Below, one piece after another: positions 8,030-17,471 of a stretch of 64,000 nt of DNA. How positions within the stretch are numbered: the stretch's first letter is position 1; the number at the start of each line of letters is the position of its first letter. The notes under the pieces are model-generated. The model was not told where the DNA came from. It ran no database searches and worked only from the letters and a program-made list of their open reading frames with translations. Both the position numbers and the translations under genes were made by a program. This DNA comes from Candidatus Melainabacteria bacterium (GTDB lineage Bacteria; Cyanobacteriota; Vampirovibrionia; Obscuribacterales; Obscuribacteraceae): contig JACRFZ010000115.1 in assembly GCA_016212515.1 (NCBI GenBank), positions 24,263 through 88,262 of the forward strand, in the 5' to 3' direction.

Positions 8030-10642
8030 TTGAAAATTGATGGCGGAGCCGCTATAAATCGGCGACCCTCCGGTTTCGACTTAAGTCAATATAACGAACT
8101 CAGAGCGACAATAGTTTCCGAGCGCGCCAAGAGAGTTATTAATTCTCGTTCCTGGCGTGTTACTGAGGTGGCGCGCAAAGTTAACGCGCTCAGTAAGAAG
8201 CTAAAGCGCGCCGCAATGCGCCTGGGTTATCCGTTAGAGATACAGCAGGGACGCAGTTATGATCAAGTGCTTGCCGAGGCTGTCGAACTCGTGGAAGCCA
8301 GTGGTCTTTTTGACGAGCCGTACTACCTTGAGCAGCTAAAACAAAGGGGCATTAAGACCGGTGATTGCATTACGCATTTTTTGACGACGGGCTGGAAAAC
8401 CGGTCTTAATCCCAATACTTTCTTCGACTGCCGGTATTACATCAATAAGGCAAGCAAAGCCAACATTCAGGTCCGAATCAACCCGCTGGTGCACTATTTG
8501 TTAGAGGGTGCCAGGCTCAGGCTGCGAACCAGCAGTTATTTCGATACTGCATATTATGTTTCTAATCAGCAGGATGTAATTGCTTCCGATATCAATCCCC
8601 TCACTCATTTCTTGCAATTTGGTATCTTCGAAAATAGGTTGCCGGTGATGCTGAGTAGCAGCACAAGCCTGTCTGAAGGGAAAAGACGAACTTACAGGAA
8701 CTGGTCTTCCGCAAATTCGAACGAGTCTGTGGAGACTAGCCGTGTGAGCGGTGAAAGTCAGTTTGACTGTGTCCTATGTATCCACTCAGCCAGCCTCACC
8801 GGCGCTCCTCTATTAGGCCTTAGCATCCTGCGCCATTTTCTAGACTTGGGGCTGGAGGTTCTCTTGGTTCTTCTTGATGATGGAGAGCTTGTGCCGGAGT
8901 TCTTTAGTCTCTGCCCCGTTATCGACTTAAGTGAATGTGTAAACTACAAAGAGTATTTGAGCGCTGAGTTAGAGAATCTGTTATCCAGCGGCCGGCTAAC
9001 CAACTCCGTGCCGGTGCTATTAAATTCTGCCGAGAACCTGGTTATCTGTGAGGTGTTTAACAGCCTCTCCTTCAACACCACGGTCCTTGTGCATGAGTTC
9101 ATGACAGACTATTCCGAAGCACAGCAGCGGCACTTGTTGGAGAATGCGGATAACCTGGTTTTTTCCTGTCAGACGACAAAAGCTTCCTGTCATTATTTGC
9201 ATCAATATCAGTGTCGTACTCATATTCTGCCTCAGGGTCTTCTGGATGAGACCTTTCTCAATCTGGACAGACAGATGGGTCGTGCATTTTTGCAGAAGCA
9301 ACTATCTATTGAGCCGGAAGATTTTGTGGTACTGGCTTGCGGTACGGCAGAACATCGCAAGGGTGTTGATTATTTCGTGCAAAGTGCCGTCTCTTATCTT
9401 TCCAGGCAGCCGGAAGGCGGCAACACGCATTTTATCTGGATAGGCGATCCGCTTGAGCCGTCTGATATGTTTTACAGATTAGTACAACAAGACCTTTCAA
9501 GATCGGCATCAAAGGCTAATATCCACTTTGTTGGTAAACAAAGTGAGTTGGCGCCATTTTTCGCCGGGGCGGATCTCTTTATGTTACCTTCCCGTCAAGA
9601 TCCGCTTCCTTGTGTGCTGCATCTGGCTATGGCAGCAGGTTTACCGACGCTCGCCTTTGCAGACTGCGGCGGTGCCAGCGAAATACTGGCTGGTGGCGGG
9701 GGCAGCCTTGTGCCTTATGGCAACATCGACAGGATGGTGGATGCCATACAAAACTACCGGCAGGATCACAATTTGCTGCAGCGAGCCAAGCACGAGGCAC
9801 GTAAGATCGTCGGCAGCCGATTCTTGATGAAAGACTATATCGCCGCACTTCTTGCGCTGACCGGTCTGGTACCGAGCCCGGTGCATAGCGTTGATCAGGT
9901 GAAAGAACACTACGAAGCTCATTCCCAGACCTATCTGGATACTTACGGTAGCATATTGCAGGCCTACCGACCGCAAGATGTAGACGAGATGCTGCAAGCT
10001 CAACTGGACCTTGCTGATTTAAAAGACGGCATGAGCGTTCTCGATGCCGGCTGTGGGGTGTGTGGTCCAGCGGTTTACTTCGCTGCTCGCAGGGACCTCC
10101 ACATAGAAGCTATTACCCTGTCCGAGGCTCAAAAGGAAGCGGCCGATCATCTTATTGCCAGGGAGGGCCTATCCGACAAGGTCTTTGTACAAGTGGCCGA
10201 TTTTCACAGCCTGGAAGACTTGTATCCTGAAGATCGTTTTGATCGAATTCTCTTCCTGGAGTCCTTGTGTCATTCCCCTGCACCCTATGAGGCCTTGTCT
10301 AGCGCTCGTCGAGTCATTAAAGAAGACGGACTCCTCTTTATCAAAGATTTTGTAATGCATGATTGGCGAGAAGATCCAGAGATGCATGAGAAACAGCAGT
10401 GCTATGCCGGTCTTTCCTACGAACTCTACCGGTATCGCCTTCTATATATTGAGCAGTTGACCGCACTCTTGAAACTGAGCGGATTTTCCGTCAAAAAATC
10501 AATAATCAATCTGTATTCGGGGCAGGAAGACCCTTCTGCTCAACTGAATTTTGAGGGAGCGGCCGGTTTTGACTGGCGTAAAATTGCGGGAGGTTCATTT
10601 CACATAGCGGATAGTATCATCCTGCTCGCCGAGCCTTTCTAG
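8030..10642 (+). CDS. Fusion protein: glycosyltransferase family 4 plus SAM-dependent methyltransferase
   Basis: The 870-residue protein joins three parts. Residues about 75-215 hold repeats of the type F-D-x-x-Y-Y ... N-P-L-x-H-F-L ... G, seen N-terminal to many cell-surface glycosyltransferases. Residues about 245-620 form a GT-B fold of the GT4 type (ACGTAEHRKGVDYF, FVGKQSELAPFFAGADLFML, then ADCGGASEIL). Residues about 635-870 form a class I methyltransferase with motif I LDAGCGVCGPA (Asp672 to Gly676) and a substrate part starting VKEHYEAHSQTY. In the GT4 EX7E-like site the first acid is Asp524, but the second position is Leu532 instead of Glu, so catalysis may be altered. The TTG start has AGAGGAG six bases upstream. 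UbiA follows after 22 bp, suggesting a joint pathway on a glycosylated, methylated, perhaps prenylated product. Confidence 0.82.
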   Translation: MKIDGGAAINRRPSGFDLSQYNELRATIVSERAKRVINSRSWRVTEVARKVNALSKKLKRAAMRLGYPLEIQQGRSYDQVLAEAVELVEASGLFDEPYYLEQLKQRGIKTGDCITHFLTTGWKTGLNPNTFFDCRYYINKASKANIQVRINPLVHYLLEGARLRLRTSSYFDTAYYVSNQQDVIASDINPLTHFLQFGIFENRLPVMLSSSTSLSEGKRRTYRNWSSANSNESVETSRVSGESQFDCVLCIHSASLTGAPLLGLSILRHFLDLGLEVLLVLLDDGELVPEFFSLCPVIDLSECVNYKEYLSAELENLLSSGRLTNSVPVLLNSAENLVICEVFNSLSFNTTVLVHEFMTDYSEAQQRHLLENADNLVFSCQTTKASCHYLHQYQCRTHILPQGLLDETFLNLDRQMGRAFLQKQLSIEPEDFVVLACGTAEHRKGVDYFVQSAVSYLSRQPEGGNTHFIWIGDPLEPSDMFYRLVQQDLSRSASKANIHFVGKQSELAPFFAGADLFMLPSRQDPLPCVLHLAMAAGLPTLAFADCGGASEILAGGGGSLVPYGNIDRMVDAIQNYRQDHNLLQRAKHEARKIVGSRFLMKDYIAALLALTGLVPSPVHSVDQVKEHYEAHSQTYLDTYGSILQAYRPQDVDEMLQAQLDLADLKDGMSVLDAGCGVCGPAVYFAARRDLHIEAITLSEAQKEAADHLIAREGLSDKVFVQVADFHSLEDLYPEDRFDRILFLESLCHSPAPYEALSSARRVIKEDGLLFIKDFVMHDWREDPEMHEKQQCYAGLSYELYRYRLLYIEQLTALLKLSGFSVKKSIINLYSGQEDPSAQLNFEGAAGFDWRKIAGGSFHIADSIILLAEPF

Positions 10643-10664
10643 TCTGGGGCTACGGCGACTACTC

Positions 10665-11759
10665 ATGGGCACTGCATTGGCAATTACATCCAAGCTCTCG
10701 AAAATAGCCGACCTTACCAGAGTCAATCAATGGTGGGCCTTCAAATTGCCTTTGCCTATCGGTATTGCCTGCGCCTACGCATACAGCAATCAGATAGGTG
10801 CCGGTCCCTTTGAAGTCGCGGCCTTGCTCTTGTTGCTTTGCGGTGTAACAGCCGCGCTGTTTGCCAGTGTGATCAATGATATTGCCGATCTCGAACAAGA
10901 TAAATTGGCCGGCAAGGCAAGGGCAATAGTCAAGTTCGGTTCAACCGGGAGAAGCCTCTTACTTTCTGCGGTGGTCGGTCTTTCTATCGCCACCGCATTG
11001 ACTTTGCAAAAATACTGCCATCCCTATGCCTGCCTCACCTACGTTGCAATCATTGCGGTATTCATGGCGTACTCGATTGAGCCGGTACGTCTTAAAAGGA
11101 GAAGTTATTGGGGTCTGATCGCAGTCGCTCTTGGTGAGCATGTACTGCCTACCTTGCTGGCGCTCTTTCTCTTATTGCCTCTGGCTTCAACGGCTGATCT
11201 CTGGCAGTGGCTGTTAAGTGCCGGAGTCTGGAGCTTTGCTTTTGGTTTGAGAGGAATCATCTGGCACCAGATCTCAGATCTCAGAGCCGACGAACTTGGC
11301 AAGTGTGCCACGGCCGCTACAACCATCGGCGAGAAGAATCTAGCCCTGGCTGCCGGCTGCTTTATTTTCCCACTGGAGCTATTGAGTTTTGGATATCTAT
11401 TGATATTGAGCGACAACGTGCTTTCCTATGTCTTTCTGTTGCTGCACGTGGTCGTTGAGTACTTGAATTTTAAGTATATGCAGGCCGGTCTTATTATCGT
11501 GAGTCCGAAGGAAAACGGGCGTTTCATACTCTTCGAGTACTACCAGTTATTCCTTCCTCTTTCAATGCTCTTGAGTCTGACCATGCATGAGAGCGCCTAT
11601 GGAATCGCCTTATTAGTTTTCATGATTCTATTTGCCGAACCCATTCAGCGGCTCCTGAAAATACTCCTGCACCTGATCCGCTGGCGAGTTCTGCCGGTAG
11701 CTTTCGACCGTTCCAAACAAAGTGACTGTGCTGGACTGGAGCGATTCGAGCAACTCTAG
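10665..11759 (+). CDS. UbiA-family prenyltransferase
   Basis: This 364-residue membrane protein has about eight or nine hydrophobic helices and the two aspartate motifs of the UbiA superfamily: NDIADLEQD (Asn71-Asp79) and SDLRADELG (Asp205, Asp209). These bind the Mg-diphosphate of an isoprenoid donor. Family members attach prenyl chains to aromatic or sugar-phosphate acceptors in the membrane. The acceptor is not evident here. It lies 22 bp downstream of the glycosyltransferase-methyltransferase fusion, so the two probably act on the same lipid-linked or natural product. Respiratory quinone synthesis is possible, but none of the other genes of that pathway are nearby. Confidence 0.8.
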   Translation: MGTALAITSKLSKIADLTRVNQWWAFKLPLPIGIACAYAYSNQIGAGPFEVAALLLLLCGVTAALFASVINDIADLEQDKLAGKARAIVKFGSTGRSLLLSAVVGLSIATALTLQKYCHPYACLTYVAIIAVFMAYSIEPVRLKRRSYWGLIAVALGEHVLPTLLALFLLLPLASTADLWQWLLSAGVWSFAFGLRGIIWHQISDLRADELGKCATAATTIGEKNLALAAGCFIFPLELLSFGYLLILSDNVLSYVFLLLHVVVEYLNFKYMQAGLIIVSPKENGRFILFEYYQLFLPLSMLLSLTMHESAYGIALLVFMILFAEPIQRLLKILLHLIRWRVLPVAFDRSKQSDCAGLERFEQL

Positions 11760-11903
11760 CTGAAAAGTAATCTTCTAGGGTTTATCTTCACCCTGCCGCG
11801 CTTGTGACCGCGGTGTTAAGGGCCACCGGCAATTGAGAGGGTAGAATGTTAGAGCGGGTTTAATTTAAGCTCCATTCCCCCTTTCAGGTTTTACGGTTTC
11901 CAA

Positions 11904-13685
11904 GTGAAACTTCGCTTCTCCCAGCAGGTGCTCCTCTTAATTAGCCTACCGCTCCTTTTCCAGGTGGCTTTTATTGGGCTTCTCACGGCCAATCTAATTG
12001 AACTGAGAAACTCCTATCAAAAGGAGTCGGCCATTGCTGATGTCATGATATCTTTCAACAATTTTCTCTCTCAGATTGTCACTTGTGCCGGCGCCCAGGC
12101 ACTCTTTCAGATTTCCAAGGATGCTAAGAACAGGCAATCCTTCGAGCAGAGCCTTATCGCCATGCGGGCAGAGCAGAAAACTCTGCGCAACATGCTCATG
12201 CCTTTGGAGAGAGTTCGCAGTGAGGCTACCGAACTGGACGGACTTTTTACCTCGCTGGATGATTCCTTTCAAAAGGGGATGCGGGCTCTCGATACTCAGG
12301 ACCAGGTAGATGCTACCGTGGCTTATATTCAGGCTCGTCGCACTACTGTCAAGGTCGAGAATCTGGCCCGGCGCCTGCGCCTTAAATTGAATGAGCAAAG
12401 ACAGATCTTTGCCGAAAGGCAGGCGCAGACAAGTACTCGCACCTATATACTGGTGGGCGCCGGTTTTGTATTCAACATATTACTGGCGCTTCTACTCTTT
12501 CTCTATTTTCAGCGCCGCACATCCAGGCGCTTTGCTCTACTTACGGAAAATATCACAGCCCTTGGTCTGGAGCGACCGCTTCTAAATGCCCTTGCCGGTG
12601 TGGACGAACTGGCTCAACTGGACCGCACCCTGCATAAAGTGTCGGAGTCTCTGAAGGAAGCCCGCATCAAAGAGCAAGCGATTTTGACCAATGCTGCCGA
12701 TTTCATTTGCTCAATTGATGCCGGTTTGCGCCTGACGGCCATCAATCCGGCCGTGGAAGCCGTCTTTGCCGTCAGTCAGGATGAATTGCTTGGGCGCAAT
12801 ATCAACTCGCTGGTGCCCGCTAAGAAAGCGCAGTTCGTGCTGGAACGCTTCAAGCAGATTGCCCAGGATAGAGCCGGCTCGTTTGAGCTGGCCATCGTCA
12901 ACCACGACGGAAGGGAAGTAGAGTTATCCTGGAATGTGATCTGGTCCGAGCCGCTTCAGAGCTACTTCTGCGTGGCTCACGATATCACCGAGCGCAAGAA
13001 ATTGGAGCGTTTGAAGCAGGAGTTTGTAGCCATGCTTTCTCACGATATGCGTGCGCCGCTTACTTCACTGCAACTGACGTTGAATGTGCTCTCCTCCACC
13101 GCTGATCAGTTGAATGAGAAATCGGCTCAGCGTGTGGCCCGGGCCGAAGCCTCGGTGAAAGTGCTGGTAGATATGATCAGCGAACTGTTGGAGATGGAGA
13201 AGCTACAGTCGGATGTCTTCGTTCTGGAATGCCAGACTTGCTCTTTGAATAGTCTGGTGGAAGAGGCGCTTTCACTGGTGGAGGAAAGCGGTAAAGCCAA
13301 ACAGCTTAGCCTCAGGAAGGCTCTGGAGCCAATAGAAGTTAGCTGTGACGGTGAACGTATTGTGCGAGTCTTGACCAACTTGCTCTTCAATGCCATCAAG
13401 TTTTCACCACAAGGAGGGCAAATCGCCGTCATCACAAGAAGAAGCGGTGAGTTCGTGACAGTAGAAGTGTCCGATCAGGGTCCGGGTATACCGGAGAACA
13501 TGCAAGAGCTGGTGTTCGAGCGGTTTCGTCAGGTAGACTCGGCTGAAGGGCGGGGGGCGTCAGCCTCGGGCACCGGTCTGGGTCTGGCCATCTGTAAGGC
13601 TATAATCGCCGCCCACAGGGGTGAGATAGGCGTTCGCAGCCAGTTGGGGAAAGGCAGTGTATTCTGGTTTAAAATACCTGTTTAG
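11904..13685 (+). CDS. Membrane sensor histidine kinase with PAS domain
   Basis: The 593-residue protein has two membrane helices (about residues 8-32 and 178-200) that bracket a helical extracytoplasmic sensor resembling CHASE3. A PAS domain follows (about 255-360, with FICSIDAGLRL and the C-terminal HDITERKKLE). The transmitter starts with the H-box LSHDMRAPLTSL (phospho-acceptor His380) and has an N-box LTNLLFNAIKFS, a G1 box DQGPGIPE and a G2 box GTGLGLAICK, so it is catalytically complete. The start is a GTG with little Shine-Dalgarno support. No response regulator adjoins it, so its partner is elsewhere. The TPR gene lies 38 bp downstream and may share the transcript. Confidence 0.9.
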   Translation: MKLRFSQQVLLLISLPLLFQVAFIGLLTANLIELRNSYQKESAIADVMISFNNFLSQIVTCAGAQALFQISKDAKNRQSFEQSLIAMRAEQKTLRNMLMPLERVRSEATELDGLFTSLDDSFQKGMRALDTQDQVDATVAYIQARRTTVKVENLARRLRLKLNEQRQIFAERQAQTSTRTYILVGAGFVFNILLALLLFLYFQRRTSRRFALLTENITALGLERPLLNALAGVDELAQLDRTLHKVSESLKEARIKEQAILTNAADFICSIDAGLRLTAINPAVEAVFAVSQDELLGRNINSLVPAKKAQFVLERFKQIAQDRAGSFELAIVNHDGREVELSWNVIWSEPLQSYFCVAHDITERKKLERLKQEFVAMLSHDMRAPLTSLQLTLNVLSSTADQLNEKSAQRVARAEASVKVLVDMISELLEMEKLQSDVFVLECQTCSLNSLVEEALSLVEESGKAKQLSLRKALEPIEVSCDGERIVRVLTNLLFNAIKFSPQGGQIAVITRRSGEFVTVEVSDQGPGIPENMQELVFERFRQVDSAEGRGASASGTGLGLAICKAIIAAHRGEIGVRSQLGKGSVFWFKIPV

Positions 13686-13723
13686 ATTCGAATTTATTTA
13701 GAGGAAGCCAGGAGTTTTGGTCG

Positions 13724-15058
13724 GTGTTCTTGTCAGGCAGTGCTAAAAACAGGTACTCTCGCTTAAAGTGTAAGGCGCTGCAAGTCGGCTTCACTCTGAC
13801 TTTTATTTCCATGAGCTTTGCTCTGGTATCGTATATGATACCGATACCGCCTGTGTTGGCCGGCACTGTCGGGCTCAACACTGTCAGGCGCTATGCTGAC
13901 GATGACGATCGCTTCAGCTTGAATCATTTTATGAATACGCATCCTGACTTGCAGAAGAATGCCGAGGCTATGGAGTTATGGGGGCTTTCCATGCTCTCCA
14001 ATAAACGCAATCAGGAGGCTCTGCGCACGCTATCACAGGCTAATGCCCTGGCCAAGGGTAATTTCAATACCGCATCCTCTCTGGCCTATGGTCTTTGTTT
14101 GACGGGCAAGGGCGACCAGGGCATGTCTTTGATAGACAAGGTGTTGGCCGGCGATGCTGATAATTGTCGCGCTCTTACGGTCAAATCTCTCTTACTCGGT
14201 CTCAGCGGCAAAGAAGTAGGCGCTGATCAGTGTTTGAAACATGCCGAGAGCGTCCTGAAAGACAAAAAGAAAGACGAGTATTTCCTGGTTAAGGCCCGCA
14301 TTGACACTGCCTTGCGGCGCTTTCACTCGGCCCAGGCCCTGGAACTGGCCGATGCCTATGTCAAAGGACATCCAGGCAATGTGCGGGCCCTTGTTTTGAG
14401 GGCTGAGACCAAGAGATTTCTTGGTAAGTCAGAGGCTGCCATAAAGGACTTTGATGAAGTTCTCAGACTTCGAAGGGATCACGCCACTGCCCTCAAGTTG
14501 AATGGCGACTTGAACCGCCAGGCTGGGCACTATGAGAAGGCTATCTCCTTATATGAAAGATTTCGGGGGGATGGGCAAGATACTTCCCGCAAGGATCTCT
14601 CTTCCAAGGCAACGGCAGAATGTTATGAAAAGCTCCGCCGCTATAAAGAGGCACTCAAGGCTCGCAACGAGTGGCTTGGTATGCGTCTGTCTGCCAACGG
14701 TTTGACCTGGAAGTCTCTGGAGACTGTAAAGAACTTGAATCTGCAACTGGCGCGGGAGCTTTTGACCCGCTCCTTCAATCAAGTTGAGCTTGGTCTATAT
14801 AAAGATGCCCTCAAGGACCTCAATTTGATTTTGCGCCATTACCCGCGCATGGCCTCCGCTCTTGAGCGCCGCGCCATCTGTCTGACCAGACTGAAAAGAT
14901 ATAAGGAAGCGCTGGCCGACTACAATCAACTGATTCTGGAGCAGTCCCAGTACCCCCGCTGGTATAAAGAGCGGGGCAAAGTATATGAAAGCCTCGGCGA
15001 GAAGTCTAAGGCCCGGGCCGATGAGGCGCGATTTGCCGAACTTTCTAAGCTTGATTGA
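13724..15058 (+). CDS. TPR repeat protein with N-terminal membrane anchor or signal
   Basis: The 444-residue product has one hydrophobic stretch near the N-terminus (about residues 24-44) followed by a series of tetratricopeptide-like helical pairs, for example GNVRALVLRAETKRFLGKSE and YPRWYKERGKVYESLGEKSK. TPR arrays bind other proteins, and this one would be outside the cytoplasmic membrane or anchored to it. The start is a GTG; internal ATG codons would remove the signal-like segment, so the upstream start is preferred. It follows the histidine kinase by 38 bp on the same strand. The specific role is unknown. Confidence 0.75.
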   Translation: MFLSGSAKNRYSRLKCKALQVGFTLTFISMSFALVSYMIPIPPVLAGTVGLNTVRRYADDDDRFSLNHFMNTHPDLQKNAEAMELWGLSMLSNKRNQEALRTLSQANALAKGNFNTASSLAYGLCLTGKGDQGMSLIDKVLAGDADNCRALTVKSLLLGLSGKEVGADQCLKHAESVLKDKKKDEYFLVKARIDTALRRFHSAQALELADAYVKGHPGNVRALVLRAETKRFLGKSEAAIKDFDEVLRLRRDHATALKLNGDLNRQAGHYEKAISLYERFRGDGQDTSRKDLSSKATAECYEKLRRYKEALKARNEWLGMRLSANGLTWKSLETVKNLNLQLARELLTRSFNQVELGLYKDALKDLNLILRHYPRMASALERRAICLTRLKRYKEALADYNQLILEQSQYPRWYKERGKVYESLGEKSKARADEARFAELSKLD

Positions 15059-15278
15059 AGCTCTGTGGGGCTTTGAGGAAACGTTTGGGTGAATTTTTCA
15101 GGTTCACTTCCATGTCAACCTGGTGTCAACTTGCGGCCTTAGATTAGGAGCACGGAAAGAGATGCACGCCCCCGCAGCGCTACCCCAAAAGACAAAGTTC
15201 TAGAGCAAGCTGTAATACAAGTGACCGCCTCTTTCGATTCTAAGCTTCGATTTCTATTTTCTTCTGGAGGTTCTTACC

Positions 15279-15896
15279 ATGAAATTCGCTACCAATGATT
15301 TCGCTGATTCTTCCGTGGCCCGCATTGAGAAGCCTGCTGCCAGGCTCTACGACGAGTCCTATGGCAACTCTGCCATTGAAGCGATGAAACTACTGGCCAA
15401 CAAGAAGGCTAAAGCCTACGAGAACAGCCTTCCAGAGCTCAGCTTCTGCGACAAAGAAGGAAACAAGATTGATAAAGACGACGCCATCCGGGGCGCCAAG
15501 AAAGATAAGGAACTTGAAGGCAAGAAATTCGAAAAAGACGGCGGCATGAAGGATAACTACCTCAAGAAATTCGAGAAAGATGGCGGCATGAAGGATGAAT
15601 TGCCGGAAGGTAAAAAGTACTTCGATGATGGTGGTATGAAGGACGGCTTCTCCGAAGGCAAGAAAATAATCAAAGATGGTGGACCGAAAGATCCGGTCGG
15701 TGATGTGCAAGTCGGAGGCGGTGACAAGAAGCCACCAGCCGCTGAAGTTCAGGTCGGCGGTGGTCAATTGAAAGACTGGTTCCGGGGAGAGAACCGGGAA
15801 GGCAACACTCCCAGCGACAATGGCACTTCTTCCGGGCGCTCCGATGGGAATTTCCAGCCCAATCTTCCCGGCTATCAGGAAGGCGAGAATCGCTAG
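15279..15896 (+). CDS. Hydrophilic KDGGMKD-repeat protein of unknown function
   Basis: The 205-residue, highly charged protein has no signal peptide or membrane helix. Residues about 86-135 carry four repeats built on K-[FYI]-x-[KD]-D-G-G-[MP]-K-D, and two copies of VQVGGG follow. A disordered tail rich in Gly, Asn and Ser ends the protein. I do not recognise a family. TGGAGG eight bases before the ATG is a strong ribosome binding site, and a strong terminator follows, so this is a real monocistronic gene. The clear repeat period suggests a binding, structural or metal-associated role, but this is inference. Confidence 0.65.
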   Translation: MKFATNDFADSSVARIEKPAARLYDESYGNSAIEAMKLLANKKAKAYENSLPELSFCDKEGNKIDKDDAIRGAKKDKELEGKKFEKDGGMKDNYLKKFEKDGGMKDELPEGKKYFDDGGMKDGFSEGKKIIKDGGPKDPVGDVQVGGGDKKPPAAEVQVGGGQLKDWFRGENREGNTPSDNGTSSGRSDGNFQPNLPGYQEGENR

Positions 15897-15928
15897 GTTA
15901 GGTTCTCTGAAATGTTTTCAAACGGGGG

Positions 15929-15953
15929 GAAGAGGGGCCAAAAGCCCCTCTTC
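15929..15953 (+). terminator. Intrinsic-terminator-like hairpin
   Basis: A perfect 10-bp stem (GAAGAGGGGC with GCCCCTCTTC) closes a 5-base loop 32 bp after the stop of the repeat protein. The T-run after it is short, and a second small hairpin (ACTTGC/GCAAGT) follows directly. Confidence 0.6.
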
Positions 15954-16069
15954 GACTTGCGTGCAAGTTGAGGAGGCTAAATCATGGTTATTTGGCTAAT
16001 GAAAAGCAGGCGTGCTAAAGGTTGACTTGCCGCTGTGGCGAAAGAGTCCGCCGGCTTTGTTTTAGAGTG

Positions 16070-16423
16070 TTAGGTGTTGGTTTGGTCGGATATTTCTGAT
16101 TTCACTGGCTGTCGGCACTTTATCCAAATTAGCAAGGGACCCAGACAGGTTCCGATGAGGAGGAACGATAAACAATCAGCTTCATTTCTTGCAAGTGTCA
16201 GCAGAAATCCTTGCTGCATCAAATCTTGTAGAACCTTTGGTGTTTTAAGCCCCTCGGCCCCGTATTGCTGCTCTAAAGACATGTTCAGGGCAAGAACCAT
16301 CTGAGCGGGACCCGCTTGCTTACTGGGTCTCATGAAGAGAGCTCCCGGAAAAACAACCAATGAAGCACTGATCAGAAAACCGGCGAGCGCTGAATTAATG
16401 ACTTTGAGTAGTGTGGATTTCAC
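16070..16423 (-). CDS. Small membrane protein of unknown function
   Basis: The predicted 117-residue protein has two hydrophobic segments, at about residues 8-30 and 84-102, with a soluble loop between them (LEQQYGAEGLKTPKVLQDLM). The start would be a GTG and lacks a strong ribosome binding site. The balanced amino-acid composition and two plausible helices argue that it is real, but there is no family match I can name. It stands alone between two plus-strand genes. Confidence 0.5.
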   Translation of the reverse strand: MKSTLLKVINSALAGFLISASLVVFPGALFMRPSKQAGPAQMVLALNMSLEQQYGAEGLKTPKVLQDLMQQGFLLTLARNEADCLSFLLIGTCLGPLLIWIKCRQPVKSEISDQTNT

Positions 16424-16594
16424 GATTCTGAACCATTACCCAGTAAACGCGACCTTTCTGCGTTCTACACCATCATAGCAAGTTAAGTTACAAGAGCATT
16501 TTGGTGACTGCTCTCCTTGCCAGACCTGCTGGTACAAGCATAGAATTTACCTATTGCCGAGTTGCTTACTGAGTTGTTTAGGGATTAACGGTTG

Positions 16595-17368
16595 ATGGGA
16601 AGTTTTTTCAAGAAGCGACGCCGAGTTCTTATTGCTATGGCGGCTGTGATGCTTCTTTGTTCCTTCCTGACTCCCTATCCTATAAAGGTGCTTCGTCGCA
16701 TCAAGCGGATGGTAGTGAGTGTGGTGGAGCGTAAGCCGGTTGTTGAACCACCAATTATCTACACCGCTGAAGATCAGATTGCCACTTATGGAGCCGCCGC
16801 CCGAGCAAGACTGCAACCGAAGTTTCAAGCAAAAGGGTTAGCCTATCCGCCTCAGCGGCTGACAATGGTGGTGATTAAGTCCACCAAGCAGCTCATGCTC
16901 TATGCTTGTGCCGCTGATTCTTCCTACAAATACATATGTTCTTATCCCGTTCTTGCCGCCAGCGGTGTGCTCGGTCCCAAACTCAGAGAAGGTGACTGCC
17001 AGGTGCCGGAGGGGTTGTATAACCTTACTCTTGAACCCAATACCCCTTACCATTTAGCCCTTCGCTTGAACTACCCAAACCCCACCGATTGGGCCCATGC
17101 CAAAGAAGACGGTCGTGAACAGCCTGGTAGCGACATTCTGGTGCACGGCAACGAATGTTCTATTGGCTGCATAGCCATGGGTGATCCCGTCAGTGAGGAT
17201 TTGTTTGTGGCGGCTTACGATACTGCCGACAAGAATTTGCCGCTGATTATCGCGCCTGTGGATTTTCGCACCACTGCCATTCCGGCAGCTAGTGCAACTG
17301 ATCCGAAATGGCTGCCGGAACTCTATGGTCAGATTAAGGCGGCATTGGCGGAGTTGCCGGTAAACTAG
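16595..17368 (+). CDS. L,D-transpeptidase family protein (YafK-like)
   Basis: The 257-residue protein has an N-terminal membrane segment (about residues 10-28, RVLIAMAAVMLLCSFL) and a YkuD/YafK-type catalytic domain. The domain starts at MVVIKSTKQLMLYA and contains the active-site motif HGNECSIGCIAMGD, where the His and the second Cys are catalytic. Such enzymes form or remodel 3-3 peptidoglycan crosslinks or attach proteins to peptidoglycan in the periplasm. The start could also be TTG at 16592; the ATG at 16595 is preferred. It is not in an evident operon. Confidence 0.85.
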   Translation: MGSFFKKRRRVLIAMAAVMLLCSFLTPYPIKVLRRIKRMVVSVVERKPVVEPPIIYTAEDQIATYGAAARARLQPKFQAKGLAYPPQRLTMVVIKSTKQLMLYACAADSSYKYICSYPVLAASGVLGPKLREGDCQVPEGLYNLTLEPNTPYHLALRLNYPNPTDWAHAKEDGREQPGSDILVHGNECSIGCIAMGDPVSEDLFVAAYDTADKNLPLIIAPVDFRTTAIPAASATDPKWLPELYGQIKAALAELPVN

Positions 17369-17471
17369 GGTTTTGATTTGTGCGTAGGGCTCCTCAAGCA
17401 TTGCCGTGCTCAAGTTTGCGATCGGTCTACCGGTCCTGATTGGTCCATCTCCGACCATAAGAACTGGAGGT

